From: Clostridiaceae bacterium AM27-36LB
Lineage (GTDB): Bacteria > Bacillota > Clostridia > Lachnospirales > Lachnospiraceae
NCBI GenBank assembly: GCA_003480725.1
Contig: QUJQ01000001.1
Span: 372,001 to 436,000, forward strand
DNA length: 64,000 nucleotides
Direction of reading: 5' to 3'
In this document: in pieces, positions 50,164 to 58,724 of the stretch
How the letters are laid out: each line of letters starts with the position of its first letter
Numbering within the stretch: position 1 is the first letter of the stretch
The notes under the pieces: model-generated
The model's database searches: none
What the model saw: only the letters and a program-made list of their open reading frames with translations
Told to the model about the DNA's origin: nothing
Program-made: the position numbers and the translations under genes

Positions 50164-50492
50164 GTAATGAAGCATTACTACAGCATCACGGGATTCTTGG
50201 AATGAAATGGGGCGTCCGAAGAACTCCCGAACAGCTTGCAAGAGCAAGCGGAAAGAAGACGAGTTCCGATGATGAGGTGAAGAAGATGTCTGATTCGGAA
50301 CTCCGCTCAAAGATCAACCGTCTTCAAATGGAAAAGCAGTATAAACAGCTTACCAGTTCAGAAATTTCTGTCGGTAGAAAGTTTGTACAGGATGTGCTGA
50401 CCAATGCCGCAAAGCAGACCGCCACCAATTATGTATCGAAGTACATGACGAAGGGAATTGACGCGGTCATCAAGAAAGCAACAAGCAAGTAG
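50160..50492 (+). CDS. Protein with HHGILGMKWGVRR peptide
   Basis: 110 residues. Residues 9-21 are HHGILGMKWGVRR, a short N-terminal motif I recall on many phage structural-module proteins; the rest is helical and basic. ATGA overlap with the previous gene. Possibly packaged in or targeted to the prohead (inference). Confidence 0.6.
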   Translation: MSNEALLQHHGILGMKWGVRRTPEQLARASGKKTSSDDEVKKMSDSELRSKINRLQMEKQYKQLTSSEISVGRKFVQDVLTNAAKQTATNYVSKYMTKGIDAVIKKATSK

Positions 50493-50503
50493 GTGATTCA
50501 ATT

Positions 50504-52249
50504 ATGGCATTATCAAACACTGCCGTTCCCAAATACTACGGCATGTTTCGGGATGCCGTAATCAGGGGAGAGATACCGGTTTGTAAAGAAATCTCTATGG
50601 AGATGAACAGAATTGACGACCTAATAGCCAATCCTGGTATTTACTATGATGACCAGGCCGTCGAAGGATGGATTGCCTATTGCGAATCAGAACTAACATT
50701 GACGGACGGTTCTGATTTGAATTTGCTGGACTCGTTTAAATTGTGGGGTGAGCAGCTTTATGGATGGTACTACTTCGTCGAACGAAGTGTGTGGGAGCCA
50801 AGTTCTGACGGACATGGCGGCCGATATGTGAATAAAAGAATCAAGCAGCGTCTGACGAAGAAACAATATCTTATCATTGGGCGAGGAGCTGCTAAATCTT
50901 TGTATGACACCTGTGTTCATTCCTATGGGCTGAATATCGACACATCCACGACTCATCAAGTCACGACAGCTCCTACCATGAAACAGGCGGATGAAGTAAT
51001 GTCACCTTTTCGCACTGCGATTACAAGGTCGAGAGGTCCATTGTTCCGGTTTCTGACAGAGGGCTCTTTGCAGAATACGACTGGTTCTAAAGCAAAGAGA
51101 ATGAAATTGGCCTCCACCAAAAAGGGTATTGAGAATTTTCTCACAGGTTCGCTTTTGGAAGTGCGGCCAATGTCCATCGCAAAGCTTCAGGGATTACGAC
51201 CTAAGATTTCTACAGTGGATGAGTGGCTGTCCGGTGATACCAGGGAAGATGTGGTGGGCGCTTTAGAGCAAGGAGCATCGAAATTGGATGACTATATCAT
51301 TGTTGCCACGAGTTCAGAGGGAACAGTGAGAAATGGAGCAGGCGATACAATCAAAATGGAGTTGATGGACATTCTTAAAGGAGAATATGTCAATCCACAT
51401 GTTTCCATTTGGTGGTATAAGCTTGATTCCATTGATGAAGTTGGAAATCCAGACATGTGGTTGAAGGCGAATCCCAATATCGGTAAAACGGTAAGCTATG
51501 AGACCTATCAGCTCGATGTGGAAAGAGCAGAGAAGTCTCCGGCGGCCAGAAACGATATCTTGGCTAAGAGATTTGGATTGCCGATGGAGGGCTACACCTA
51601 TTACTTCACATATGAAGAAACTCTTCCTCATAAGAAGAGAAGCTATTGGCAGATGCCCTGCTCTTTGGGAATTGATTTGTCGCAGGGGGATGACTTCTGT
51701 GCTTTTACGTTCCTTTTCCCGTTATCGAATGGTTCCTTTGGAGTTAAAACCAGGAACTACATTTCTTCATCGACTCTGATGAAACTTCCGGCAGCAATGA
51801 GAATTAAATACGACCAATTCATGGATGAAGGAAGCCTGATTGTCCTAGAGGGAACCGTTTTGGATATGATGGAAGTCTATGAAGATTTGGATAACCATAT
51901 CACAGAATTTGGCTATGACGTTCGTTGCTTGGGGTATGACCCGTACAACGCAAAGGAGTTCATTGAGCGATGGTCTTCTGAAAATGGTCCGTTTGGAATC
52001 GAAAAGGTAATACAGGGTGCTAAGACAGAATCCGTTCCTTTGGGAGAGTTAAAGAAACTTTCTGAGGAGCGGATGCTTTTGTTTGATGAAGAACTTATGA
52101 CCTTTGCAATGGGGAACTGTATCGTTATGGAAGATACGAATGGAAATCGTAAATTGCTGAAAAAGCGATATGACGCAAAGATTGATGCTGTGGCAGCTAT
52201 GATGGATGCGTTTGTTGCTTTCAAGCTGAACAGAGATGCTTTTGAATAG
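50504..52249 (+). CDS. terL: Terminase large subunit
   Basis: 581 residues. ATPase: IGRGAAKSLYDT (Walker A variant), KISTVDEWLSG (Walker B with catalytic Glu) and IIVATSSEG (motif III). Nuclease: GIDLSQGDDFCAF, CLGYDPYNAKEFIE and KIDAVAAMMDAFVAF with acidic metal ligands. Length typical of HK97-type terminases. Drives DNA packaging through the portal. Confidence 0.93.
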   Translation: MALSNTAVPKYYGMFRDAVIRGEIPVCKEISMEMNRIDDLIANPGIYYDDQAVEGWIAYCESELTLTDGSDLNLLDSFKLWGEQLYGWYYFVERSVWEPSSDGHGGRYVNKRIKQRLTKKQYLIIGRGAAKSLYDTCVHSYGLNIDTSTTHQVTTAPTMKQADEVMSPFRTAITRSRGPLFRFLTEGSLQNTTGSKAKRMKLASTKKGIENFLTGSLLEVRPMSIAKLQGLRPKISTVDEWLSGDTREDVVGALEQGASKLDDYIIVATSSEGTVRNGAGDTIKMELMDILKGEYVNPHVSIWWYKLDSIDEVGNPDMWLKANPNIGKTVSYETYQLDVERAEKSPAARNDILAKRFGLPMEGYTYYFTYEETLPHKKRSYWQMPCSLGIDLSQGDDFCAFTFLFPLSNGSFGVKTRNYISSSTLMKLPAAMRIKYDQFMDEGSLIVLEGTVLDMMEVYEDLDNHITEFGYDVRCLGYDPYNAKEFIERWSSENGPFGIEKVIQGAKTESVPLGELKKLSEERMLLFDEELMTFAMGNCIVMEDTNGNRKLLKKRYDAKIDAVAAMMDAFVAFKLNRDAFE

Positions 52250-52266
52250 GAGGTGACGATTTCAAA

Positions 52267-53607
52267 ATGGAAGTTTCAATCGGTTCCAGGATTAAACATG
52301 CCTGGAATGCTTTTTTAAATAGAGACCCAACAGGTTTCTATCGGGACATAGGGGTTGGATATTCGTACAGGCCCGACCGTCCAAGACTCACAAGAGGAAA
52401 TGAAAGATCTATCGTTACCTCTGTATATAATCGAATCGCATTGGATTGCGCTTCAATTAACATTCAACATGTCCGTCTGGACGACTCCGAAAGATTTCTT
52501 GAAAAAATTTCTTCGGGGCTAAATGATTGTCTGAATTTATCAGCCAACATTGACCAGACTGGGCGGGCTTTCCTTCAGGATGTGGTTTTGTCAATGCTCG
52601 ATGAGGGATGTGTGGCGATTATCCCGGTGGATACGGATGATGACCCTGACACTACAGGCTCCTATAAAATCGAGTCAATGCGAACCGGGAAGATTCTGGA
52701 ATGGTTTCCGAATCATATCAAAGCAAGAGTTTATAATGAGCGGACTGGATTAAAGGAAGACATTGTAGTTCCAAAAGATACGGTCGCCATTATTGAAAAT
52801 CCGCTTTATGCGGTGATGAATGAGCCAAACTCAACGATGCAGCGTTTGATAAGAAAACTGAATTTATTGGACGTTGTTGATGAGCAGAGCAGTTCAGGAA
52901 AACTCGATTTAATTATCCAGCTTCCCTATGTGATAAAAACAGAAGCAAGGCGTCAACAGGCTGAGAAGAGGCGTGTCGAGATTGAGCGTCAGTTGGCCGG
53001 TTCTAAATATGGTATTGCGTATACCGATGGTACGGAGCGAATCACACAGTTGAATCGTTCTGTGGAAAATAATCTGATGAAGCAGATTGAATATCTAACG
53101 AGTATGCTATACAGCCAGTTAGGTATCACTCAGAGTATATTGGATGGTTCCGCAGACGAGAAGACCATGCTGAATTACTACAACCGTACTATTGAGCCGA
53201 TCATTTCAGCAATCGTTGACGAAATGAAACGTAAGTTCCTTACTAAAACAGCCAGGTCTCAAAAGCAATCGATTCTGTTCTTCCGTGACCCCTTCAAACT
53301 TGTACCAGTAGCTGATCTGTCAGAAATTGCTGACAAATTCACAAGAAATGAGATTATGACATCAAACGAAATTCGCCAGATTATTGGTATGAAACCGTCT
53401 GATGATCCAAAAGCTGATGCGCTGAAGAACAGCAATATCAGTGAGGCCAAATCTGATCCTTCAAACGGTAGTTCTGATGTCGAATCCAATGAAAGTGATG
53501 CCGGAGCCGATTATGACAGTATCATAAACGAGCTGCTTGACGGTCTTGAAAAGGAGATTGATGAAATTATAGGAAGCTATCTTTCGGATGATGAGGAGGA
53601 GACCTAA
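52267..53607 (+). CDS. Portal protein
   Basis: 446 residues of the HK97/SPP1-like portal type: SVYNRIALDCASINIQHVRL, DVVLSMLDEGCVAIIPVD, EYLTSMLYSQLGITQSILDG and FRDPFKLVPVADLSEIADKF. Acidic C-terminus (EIIGSYLSDDEEET). Forms the dodecameric DNA gate. Adjacent to terL on one side and the coiled-coil protein on the other. Confidence 0.92.
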   Translation: MEVSIGSRIKHAWNAFLNRDPTGFYRDIGVGYSYRPDRPRLTRGNERSIVTSVYNRIALDCASINIQHVRLDDSERFLEKISSGLNDCLNLSANIDQTGRAFLQDVVLSMLDEGCVAIIPVDTDDDPDTTGSYKIESMRTGKILEWFPNHIKARVYNERTGLKEDIVVPKDTVAIIENPLYAVMNEPNSTMQRLIRKLNLLDVVDEQSSSGKLDLIIQLPYVIKTEARRQQAEKRRVEIERQLAGSKYGIAYTDGTERITQLNRSVENNLMKQIEYLTSMLYSQLGITQSILDGSADEKTMLNYYNRTIEPIISAIVDEMKRKFLTKTARSQKQSILFFRDPFKLVPVADLSEIADKFTRNEIMTSNEIRQIIGMKPSDDPKADALKNSNISEAKSDPSNGSSDVESNESDAGADYDSIINELLDGLEKEIDEIIGSYLSDDEEET

Positions 53608-54437
53608 TGGATATTAACGAGCCTCTTCAACACTATGCATCTCCTTATTACGACCCGGTGAAAGCTCATGAATATTATATGAGAACCAGAGAACTCAAAG
53701 GGCGTCGTTCCACAACGAAGCTTAACGATGAGGGAAAGAAAGTCTGGGCTTATACAAAAAATGAGATTTCTGGTGAGAAGAAGGAAAAGGTAAAAGAAGA
53801 ACAGGAAAAACGGAAACAAAAAATTGCTGAGCTGAGAGCAAAGGCCAAGGCGACCCGAGAGCAGATCTCGGCTAAATTAAAGGAACTGAATACTCAGCTT
53901 ACCGAGGAATCTTCGTCGAGAAGGAGTAGGGTTGACTCCCGTAAAAAATCTGATTTGGAGGATATTGGAGAAGAAGCAGAAGACCAGAAAGAGCGTATCG
54001 ATGAAAAGAAGAATACTGAGATCGAACGCTTAATGGCGATAGAAATTCCATCCGGGTTATCCAAAGAGGAAAGGGTAAAGCGAGTAGCGGAGCGAAATGA
54101 GAAAATTGCAAAGCTTCGTGATGATGCCAGCGAGGATAAATCTAAGGTGAGTGAGCAGGCGAAAGCTGAAAAGGAAGAGGTGAGAACTTCCGCAAGTCTT
54201 AAGAAGAAGCGAATTACCGAGGACACCAAAGAAGAAAGGGCTGATAATTCTGCGAATGCTAAATCGGAAAGAGAAAAAGTTAGTACAGAGTTAAAGGCTG
54301 CCGTTACCGCCGCAAGGGAAGCTTATAAAGCGGCAAAAGAAAATCTTGATGCCACTTATGAAGATCTTTATCAGCAAGAGTTTGACAAGATAGCTTCCGA
54401 ATATAAAGCGGTAAAGAAGAGGAAACGGAGGAAGTAG
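53607..54437 (+). CDS. Highly charged coiled-coil protein, scaffold-like, HYASPYYDPVKAHEYY start
   Basis: 276 residues. Residues 9-24 HYASPYYDPVKAHEYY are a recurring N-terminal peptide in phage head modules in my memory. The rest is an almost continuous K/E/A-rich coiled coil. Between portal and capsid protease, so an internal scaffold or ejected protein is plausible. Starts on the last base of the portal stop. Confidence 0.6.
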   Translation: MDINEPLQHYASPYYDPVKAHEYYMRTRELKGRRSTTKLNDEGKKVWAYTKNEISGEKKEKVKEEQEKRKQKIAELRAKAKATREQISAKLKELNTQLTEESSSRRSRVDSRKKSDLEDIGEEAEDQKERIDEKKNTEIERLMAIEIPSGLSKEERVKRVAERNEKIAKLRDDASEDKSKVSEQAKAEKEEVRTSASLKKKRITEDTKEERADNSANAKSEREKVSTELKAAVTAAREAYKAAKENLDATYEDLYQQEFDKIASEYKAVKKRKRRK

Positions 54438-54480
54438 CAATGGCTTTCGCACAATACTGATAGAAGGAGTGATTTTCAAA

Positions 54481-56346
54481 ATGGAGAAATACGATTTTAG
54501 TGGTTGGGCCACTAGAAACGATCTTCTTTGCACCGATGGCCGTACCATCAAAAGGGATGCGTTTAAGAACCAGAATGGACAAACTGTTCCACTAATTTGG
54601 GGACATAATCATTCCGATCCCAATCGTGTACTCGGTCATGGGGTACTGGAAAATCGTGATGAGGGCGTTTATGCCTACTGTAGTTTCAATGACAGTGAAT
54701 CCGGACAGGCAGCGAAGAAGCTAGTTAAGCACGGAGATGTTCGTTCACTTTCTATTTGTGCCGGTCAGCTTAAACAGGCCGGAGCGAATGTGATGCATGG
54801 CGTTATCTACGAACTGAGCCTTGTTCTGGCTGGAGCTAATCCGGGAGCTTTCATTGATTCTGTTATGGCTCACGGTGAGACTTCAGAAGACCGTACCATT
54901 ATTGGATATGACGAGAACATTATGATTTATCATTCCGCCGAGGAGGATGACAAATCCGAGGAAAAGAAGACGGAGGAGAAATCCAAATCTAAGGAAGATA
55001 AGACTTCTGAAGAAAAACCTGAGGAAGTTGACGAGACAATTGAGCAGGTATTTAATACCCTCAATGAAAAGCAGAAAAATGTGGTTTATGCAATGATCGG
55101 ACAGGCTATTGGGGAAACCGATAAGCCTGAAGATAAAAATGATGACGATTCTAAAGGAGGAAATACCGAGATGAAGCATAATGTGTTTGACAACGATAAG
55201 AAAAACGAAACCGGTGGCTTTCTGACGCATTCCGCACAGGAAGACATCATCAAGGCGGCGAAGACCAGCCAGGTTGGTACTTTCCAGACAGCGCTTCAGC
55301 TTTATGCGGAGCAGAACGGTCTTCAGCATGATGCTGTCAGCGGCGGATTTGTTCAGACCGGCGACGGAAATGTGACGAGTCTGTTCCCGGAATATCAGGA
55401 AGTGCGTCCGGGGGCTCCCGAACTCATTACCAATGACCAGGGCTGGATTACTAATGTGATGAAGAAAGTACATAAGAGCCCGATTTCCAGAATCAGAACC
55501 AGCCAGACCGATATTCGCGGTATTGATACACTTCGCGCCAGGGGCTACAAGAAAGGAAAAGAGAAGAAGCAGGCCGGAAATTTCAAGTTGGTACGCAGAA
55601 CCACCGATCCGCAGACCGTTTATGTGAAGAATGCTCTGCATCGCGACGACATTGTCGATATCACGGATTTCGATTATGTAAAGTATCTGTATGACATCGA
55701 CCGCCTGATGCTCAATGAAGAGCTGGCTATTGCGATGATGCTGGGGGACGGTCGTGATGATGGTGATGAGGGTAAGATCGATCCGGATAAGATCAGACCT
55801 ATCTGGACCGATGATGACCTGTATACCATTCATGCAGATTTGGATGTTGCCGCCGCAAAAAAGGAACTTCAGGGTACTAATACCGGCGTGAACTTTGGCG
55901 AGAACTATATTTACGCTGAAGCAATGATCAATGCGGTTTTGTATGCAAGAGAGGATTATAAGGGTACTGGCACTCCCGATATGTACATCACTCCTCACAT
56001 GCTCAATGTAATGCTCCTGGCTCGTGATATGAACGGCCGCCGCATTTATAGCTCTAAATCAGAGCTGGCTTCTGCTCTGAATGTTGGGGAAATCCATACG
56101 GCCGAGCAGTTCGAAGGCAAGACTCGTAAGACGGACGACAGCAAGACCAAGAAGCTGCTTGCCATTATCACGAACCTGAATGACTACTCTCTGGGTGCTA
56201 CGAAAGGCGGCGAAGTTACTCACTTCACGCAGTTTGATATCGACTTTAACCAGGAGAAGTCCCTTCTGGAAACCAGATGCTCCGGCGCTCTGACCAGAGT
56301 GTACTCCGCCATTGCGATTGAAGAGGACGTAACGGTAAACCCTTAA
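54481..56346 (+). CDS. Prohead protease fused to HK97-type major capsid protein
   Basis: 621 residues from ATG 54481. Protease part (1-140): YDFSGWATRN, catalytic His in IWGHNHSDPNRVLG and Ser in DVRSLSICAGQL. An acidic linker (EEKSKSKEDKTSEEKPEE) and delta-domain-like QVFNTLNEKQKNVVYAMIGQ follow; the capsid shell begins about residue 231 (MKHNVFDNDKK). Body motifs: IRTSQTDIRGIDTLRARGYK, VDITDFDYVKYLYDIDRLML. The E-loop-like and A-domain pattern fits HK97 fold. An internal ribosome site at 55153 permits separate capsid synthesis. Ends in A-AAC-CCT-TAA, a -1 frameshift signal. Confidence 0.87.
   Translation: MEKYDFSGWATRNDLLCTDGRTIKRDAFKNQNGQTVPLIWGHNHSDPNRVLGHGVLENRDEGVYAYCSFNDSESGQAAKKLVKHGDVRSLSICAGQLKQAGANVMHGVIYELSLVLAGANPGAFIDSVMAHGETSEDRTIIGYDENIMIYHSAEEDDKSEEKKTEEKSKSKEDKTSEEKPEEVDETIEQVFNTLNEKQKNVVYAMIGQAIGETDKPEDKNDDDSKGGNTEMKHNVFDNDKKNETGGFLTHSAQEDIIKAAKTSQVGTFQTALQLYAEQNGLQHDAVSGGFVQTGDGNVTSLFPEYQEVRPGAPELITNDQGWITNVMKKVHKSPISRIRTSQTDIRGIDTLRARGYKKGKEKKQAGNFKLVRRTTDPQTVYVKNALHRDDIVDITDFDYVKYLYDIDRLMLNEELAIAMMLGDGRDDGDEGKIDPDKIRPIWTDDDLYTIHADLDVAAAKKELQGTNTGVNFGENYIYAEAMINAVLYAREDYKGTGTPDMYITPHMLNVMLLARDMNGRRIYSSKSELASALNVGEIHTAEQFEGKTRKTDDSKTKKLLAIITNLNDYSLGATKGGEVTHFTQFDIDFNQEKSLLETRCSGALTRVYSAIAIEEDVTVNP
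55153..55173 (+). promoter_or_regulatory. Internal ribosome binding site and ATG for the capsid part
   Basis: AAAGGAGG at 55153-55160, ten bases, then ATG 55171, in frame. Gives a 391-residue capsid protein starting MKHNVFDND. Stronger than the site of the full-length gene. Confidence 0.7.
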
Positions 56347-56394
56347 TCAGCTTCTCCGTTAGTCCCGAAGATGGAGAAGCCAATCTGTTCGGGA
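56337..56394 (+). promoter_or_regulatory. Programmed -1 ribosomal frameshift signal (slippery site + pseudoknot)
   Basis: Slippery heptamer A-AAC-CCT at 56337-56343 directly before the TAA. Six-base spacer. Stem 1: 56350-56357 with 56373-56380, eight perfect pairs (GCTTCTCC/GGAGAAGC). Stem 2: loop bases 56363-56369 with 56388-56394, seven pairs (TCCCGAA/TTCGGGA). A textbook H-type pseudoknot. Confidence 0.85.
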
Positions 56395-56732
56395 AAACGG
56401 TAAATTCGTTACAGGAGAATATTGCTATCAGAGAGTCTGAGATTACCGGTACATTGAAGCATGTTACTGGATACACGGGATTTAGCAGTAATACTTCTGA
56501 GCAGGAAGGAAACTATCTTGCTTTGAAAGTTGATGCTGATTCCAAAGATGCAGTTGCGACCGTTGAACTCGTAGGTGGTACCAAAGGACCGGTTACGCTT
56601 GATGACGACATGAACATTGTACTCCTTATTAAGAATAAGGATACTCAGAGCATTAAGGTGACGGTAGACAATGGAGAAAATTCCACTACGAAGACTTATG
56701 GGCTTATTGGATTGACTTTGGAGACAGAGTAA
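56343..56732 (+). CDS. Frameshift-dependent C-terminal extension of the capsid protein
   Basis: After a -1 slip the ribosome reads TTA at 56343 and adds 129 residues: SFSVSPEDGEANLFGKTVN, EITGTLKHVTGY and a beta-rich Ig-like part (DAVATVELVGGTKG, SIKVTVDNGENSTTKTYGL). There is no ATG/GTG at its beginning (ATC instead), so independent translation would lose the conserved first third. A homologous segment lies behind the tail tube gene. Probably displayed on a minority of capsomers for surface binding (inference). Confidence 0.8.
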   Translation, partial: LISFSVSPEDGEANLFGKTVNSLQENIAIRESEITGTLKHVTGYTGFSSNTSEQEGNYLALKVDADSKDAVATVELVGGTKGPVTLDDDMNIVLLIKNKDTQSIKVTVDNGENSTTKTYGLIGLTLETE

Positions 56733-56747
56733 AGGAGAGAATTCAAA

Positions 56748-57062
56748 ATGGCAAAGTTTTTTGGGAAAATCGGCTATGCAATATCAAAGGACGTTCGTCC
56801 GGGTGTTTGGGACGGGGAAATTACTGAGCGAGAGTATTTCGGCGATTTGATTCGGAATACCAGTCGGTATCAGACTTCCAATAAACTCAATGACGATATC
56901 AACATTTCCAATGAGATCAGCATCGTGGCCGATCCTTTTGCTTATCAGAATTTTCACGCAATGCGGTATGTCGAGTTCATGGGAGCGAAGTGGAAGATTT
57001 CCAGTGTTGAAGTACAGTATCCGCGTCTGATTCTGACGGTAGGAGGTGTGTATAATGACTGA
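56748..57062 (+). CDS. Head-completion/neck-like protein
   Basis: 104 residues, KFFGKIGYAISKDVRPGVWDGEITEREYFGDL (pieces), beta-rich, FMGAKWKISSVEVQYPRLILT. Recalled as a conserved structural protein after the capsid in gut siphoviruses. AAAGGAGAG precedes it. Confidence 0.65.
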   Translation: MAKFFGKIGYAISKDVRPGVWDGEITEREYFGDLIRNTSRYQTSNKLNDDINISNEISIVADPFAYQNFHAMRYVEFMGAKWKISSVEVQYPRLILTVGGVYND

Positions 57063-57381
57063 TCGACGAATCCTGTTTCATAAACTGTTGTGCGAGATTT
57101 TATCTTGCCCGATAGAAGGTGAACAGTGCCGATGTTATTTTCAGCCTCCGGAATCTATTAAGATGAATTACCCCGCTATTGTATATAGCCTTGATGATGT
57201 AGACAAGACATATGCAAACGACGGGGTATATTTATCTAATCGAAGATATGTCGTTACCGTTATTGATAAAGATCCGGATACATCCTTGGTGCAGAAAGTA
57301 ACGAATTTACCGATGAGCCGGTTTGACCGGCATTTCAAAAAAGATAACCTGAATCACTACATTTTTAATGTGTATTTCTAA
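57055..57381 (+). CDS. Tail-completion-like protein
   Basis: 108 residues from ATG 57055 overlapping the previous stop. CRCYFQPPESIKMNYPAIVYSL and YVVTVIDKDPDTSLVQKVTNLP match the layout of tail terminator proteins. Located just before the tail tube gene. Confidence 0.65.
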   Translation: MTDRRILFHKLLCEILSCPIEGEQCRCYFQPPESIKMNYPAIVYSLDDVDKTYANDGVYLSNRRYVVTVIDKDPDTSLVQKVTNLPMSRFDRHFKKDNLNHYIFNVYF

Positions 57382-57399
57382 GATTGGAGGAATAATTCA

Positions 57400-58107
57400 A
57401 TGAGTAAGCTTATTTGGGATAAAGTTGGGGAACGCCTCTACGAAACTGGTGTTGATCATGGTGTTCTCTACCCGATTCAGACTGGTGGACAGTATAACAA
57501 AGGTGTTGCTTGGAACGGTCTGAGCGCGGTGACAGAGAGCCCTTCCGGGGCGGAGCCCTCCCCGATCTATGCGGATAACATCAAGTATCTGAACCTGATG
57601 TCCGCAGAGGATTTCGGCGGAACGATTGAGGCTTATACTTCTCCGGATGAATTTGCGGAGTGTGACGGTTCCGTTGAAGTCGCTCCTGGTGTCTTTGCAG
57701 GCCAGCAGAGCAGGAAGCAGTTTGGACTTTCTTATCGCACTATTCTTGGCAATGATGTAGATTCCAATGACTATGGTTATAAGCTGCATCTTGTTTATAA
57801 TTGCCTTGCCTCTGTTTCTGAGAAAGGCTATACCACTGTGAATGACAGCCCGGAGGCAATCGCTCTGTCCTGGGAATTCAGCACGACTCCGGCGGAGATT
57901 GCGAAGATAATCGATGGTAAGAAGCTGAAACCTACCGCAATCCTTACACTGGATTCTACTAAGATTGATGCGAAGAAGCTGGCAGCTCTGGAAGAAATCC
58001 TGTATGGTAAAGACCCGACTACTCCAGAGGGTAACGATGGCGTTGATCCCAGACTGCCGTTTCCTGATGAAGTGATTGAGCTTCTGGCTGCTGAAGACCT
58101 CCCTTAA
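57400..58107 (+). CDS. Major tail (tube) protein
   Basis: 235 residues. GVDHGVLYPIQTGGQYNKGVAWNGL, the acidic SPIYADNIKYLNLMSAEDFGG and LSWEFSTTPAEIA are typical of the phi13-like major tail protein family. Ends GAC-CTC-CCT-TAA, where the -1 frame continues into a segment homologous to the capsid extension. Confidence 0.85.
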   Translation: MSKLIWDKVGERLYETGVDHGVLYPIQTGGQYNKGVAWNGLSAVTESPSGAEPSPIYADNIKYLNLMSAEDFGGTIEAYTSPDEFAECDGSVEVAPGVFAGQQSRKQFGLSYRTILGNDVDSNDYGYKLHLVYNCLASVSEKGYTTVNDSPEAIALSWEFSTTPAEIAKIIDGKKLKPTAILTLDSTKIDAKKLAALEEILYGKDPTTPEGNDGVDPRLPFPDEVIELLAAEDLP

Positions 58108-58141
58108 TGAGCCTTTCTGTTAAGCCTGAAGACGGAGAGGC
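58101..58141 (+). promoter_or_regulatory. Possible -1 frameshift or stop-start signal at the tail tube gene end
   Basis: CCCTTAA as at the capsid end, six-base spacer, then a stem 58111-58118 with 58134-58141 (eight pairs, two G-U). Slippery quality is lower (CTC-CCT) and stem 2 is not clear. TAATG also allows re-initiation at 58107. Confidence 0.5.
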
Positions 58142-58247
58142 TGTTTTATTTGGAAAAGCAGTGAATGAATTGCAGAGTGAGGTGGTTGTTGCTGATGATG
58201 AAGTGACAGGCACTCTGAAGTATGTCAATGGTTATGTTGAAGAATAA
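58107..58247 (+). CDS. Tail tube extension domain (fusion by frameshift, or 46-residue protein)
   Basis: MSLSVKPEDGEAVLFGKAVN and EVTGTLKYVNGYVEE are colinear with the start of the capsid extension. It either extends the tail protein by -1 frameshift or is made by re-initiation at the overlapping ATG. Stops before the Ig-like part present in the capsid version. Confidence 0.6.
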   Translation: MSLSVKPEDGEAVLFGKAVNELQSEVVVADDEVTGTLKYVNGYVEE

Positions 58248-58254
58248 CGTATAG

Positions 58255-58289
58255 GAAGCCTCGTATTCAATGTGCGGGGCTTCTTTTTA
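58255..58289 (+). terminator. Terminator between tail tube and tail chaperone genes
   Basis: GAAGCCTCG pairs with CGGGGCTTC (58255-58263 with 58275-58283, one G-U) and TTTTTAT follows. Would give excess tube protein mRNA relative to downstream tail genes. Confidence 0.75.
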
Positions 58290-58308
58290 TTTGAAAGGAG
58301 AAAAAATT

Positions 58309-58710
58309 ATGCTGAAGAAAACCATTCCCTATATCGATCTGAATGGTGTCGAAAGAAAAGAGGATTTCTATTTCCACCTGTCAAAGCCGGAAATTGTCAA
58401 GATGCAGACAAGCGTGAAGGGTGGCTATGATGTACAGCTCAAGAGTATTGGCGCCGGTGCTGATGGCGGCCAGATTATGGAATTCTTTGAAGATCTCATT
58501 ACGAAAGCTTACGGTGTCAAGAGTGAAGATGGCCGTCGCTTTATGAAGTCTGAGGAGATTTCCAGATCCTTTATGGAATCTCCTGCTTATGAGGTTCTCT
58601 TTGAGGAACTGGTTACGAATGACAAGGCAGCAGCAGACTTTGTGAATGCGGTGATGAACATCGGCAATTCTGCCACAGTTCCTGCAATCGCAGCAAACAC
58701 TCAGAATTAA
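58309..58710 (+). CDS. Tail assembly chaperone 1
   Basis: 133 residues from ATG 58309 (AAAGGAG upstream). KTIPYIDLNGVERKEDFYFH and MEFFEDLITKAYGVKSEDGRRF fit tail assembly chaperones of Firmicute siphoviruses. Separate start of the next gene argues against the usual chaperone frameshift. Confidence 0.75.
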   Translation: MLKKTIPYIDLNGVERKEDFYFHLSKPEIVKMQTSVKGGYDVQLKSIGAGADGGQIMEFFEDLITKAYGVKSEDGRRFMKSEEISRSFMESPAYEVLFEELVTNDKAAADFVNAVMNIGNSATVPAIAANTQN

Positions 58711-58724
58711 AGGAGAGGTGAGAG

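Noticed and set aside
54883-55998. 371-residue minus-strand frame opposite the capsid gene
   Set aside because: Antisense shadow; hydrophobic composition arises from the complement of the acidic linker and capsid codons.
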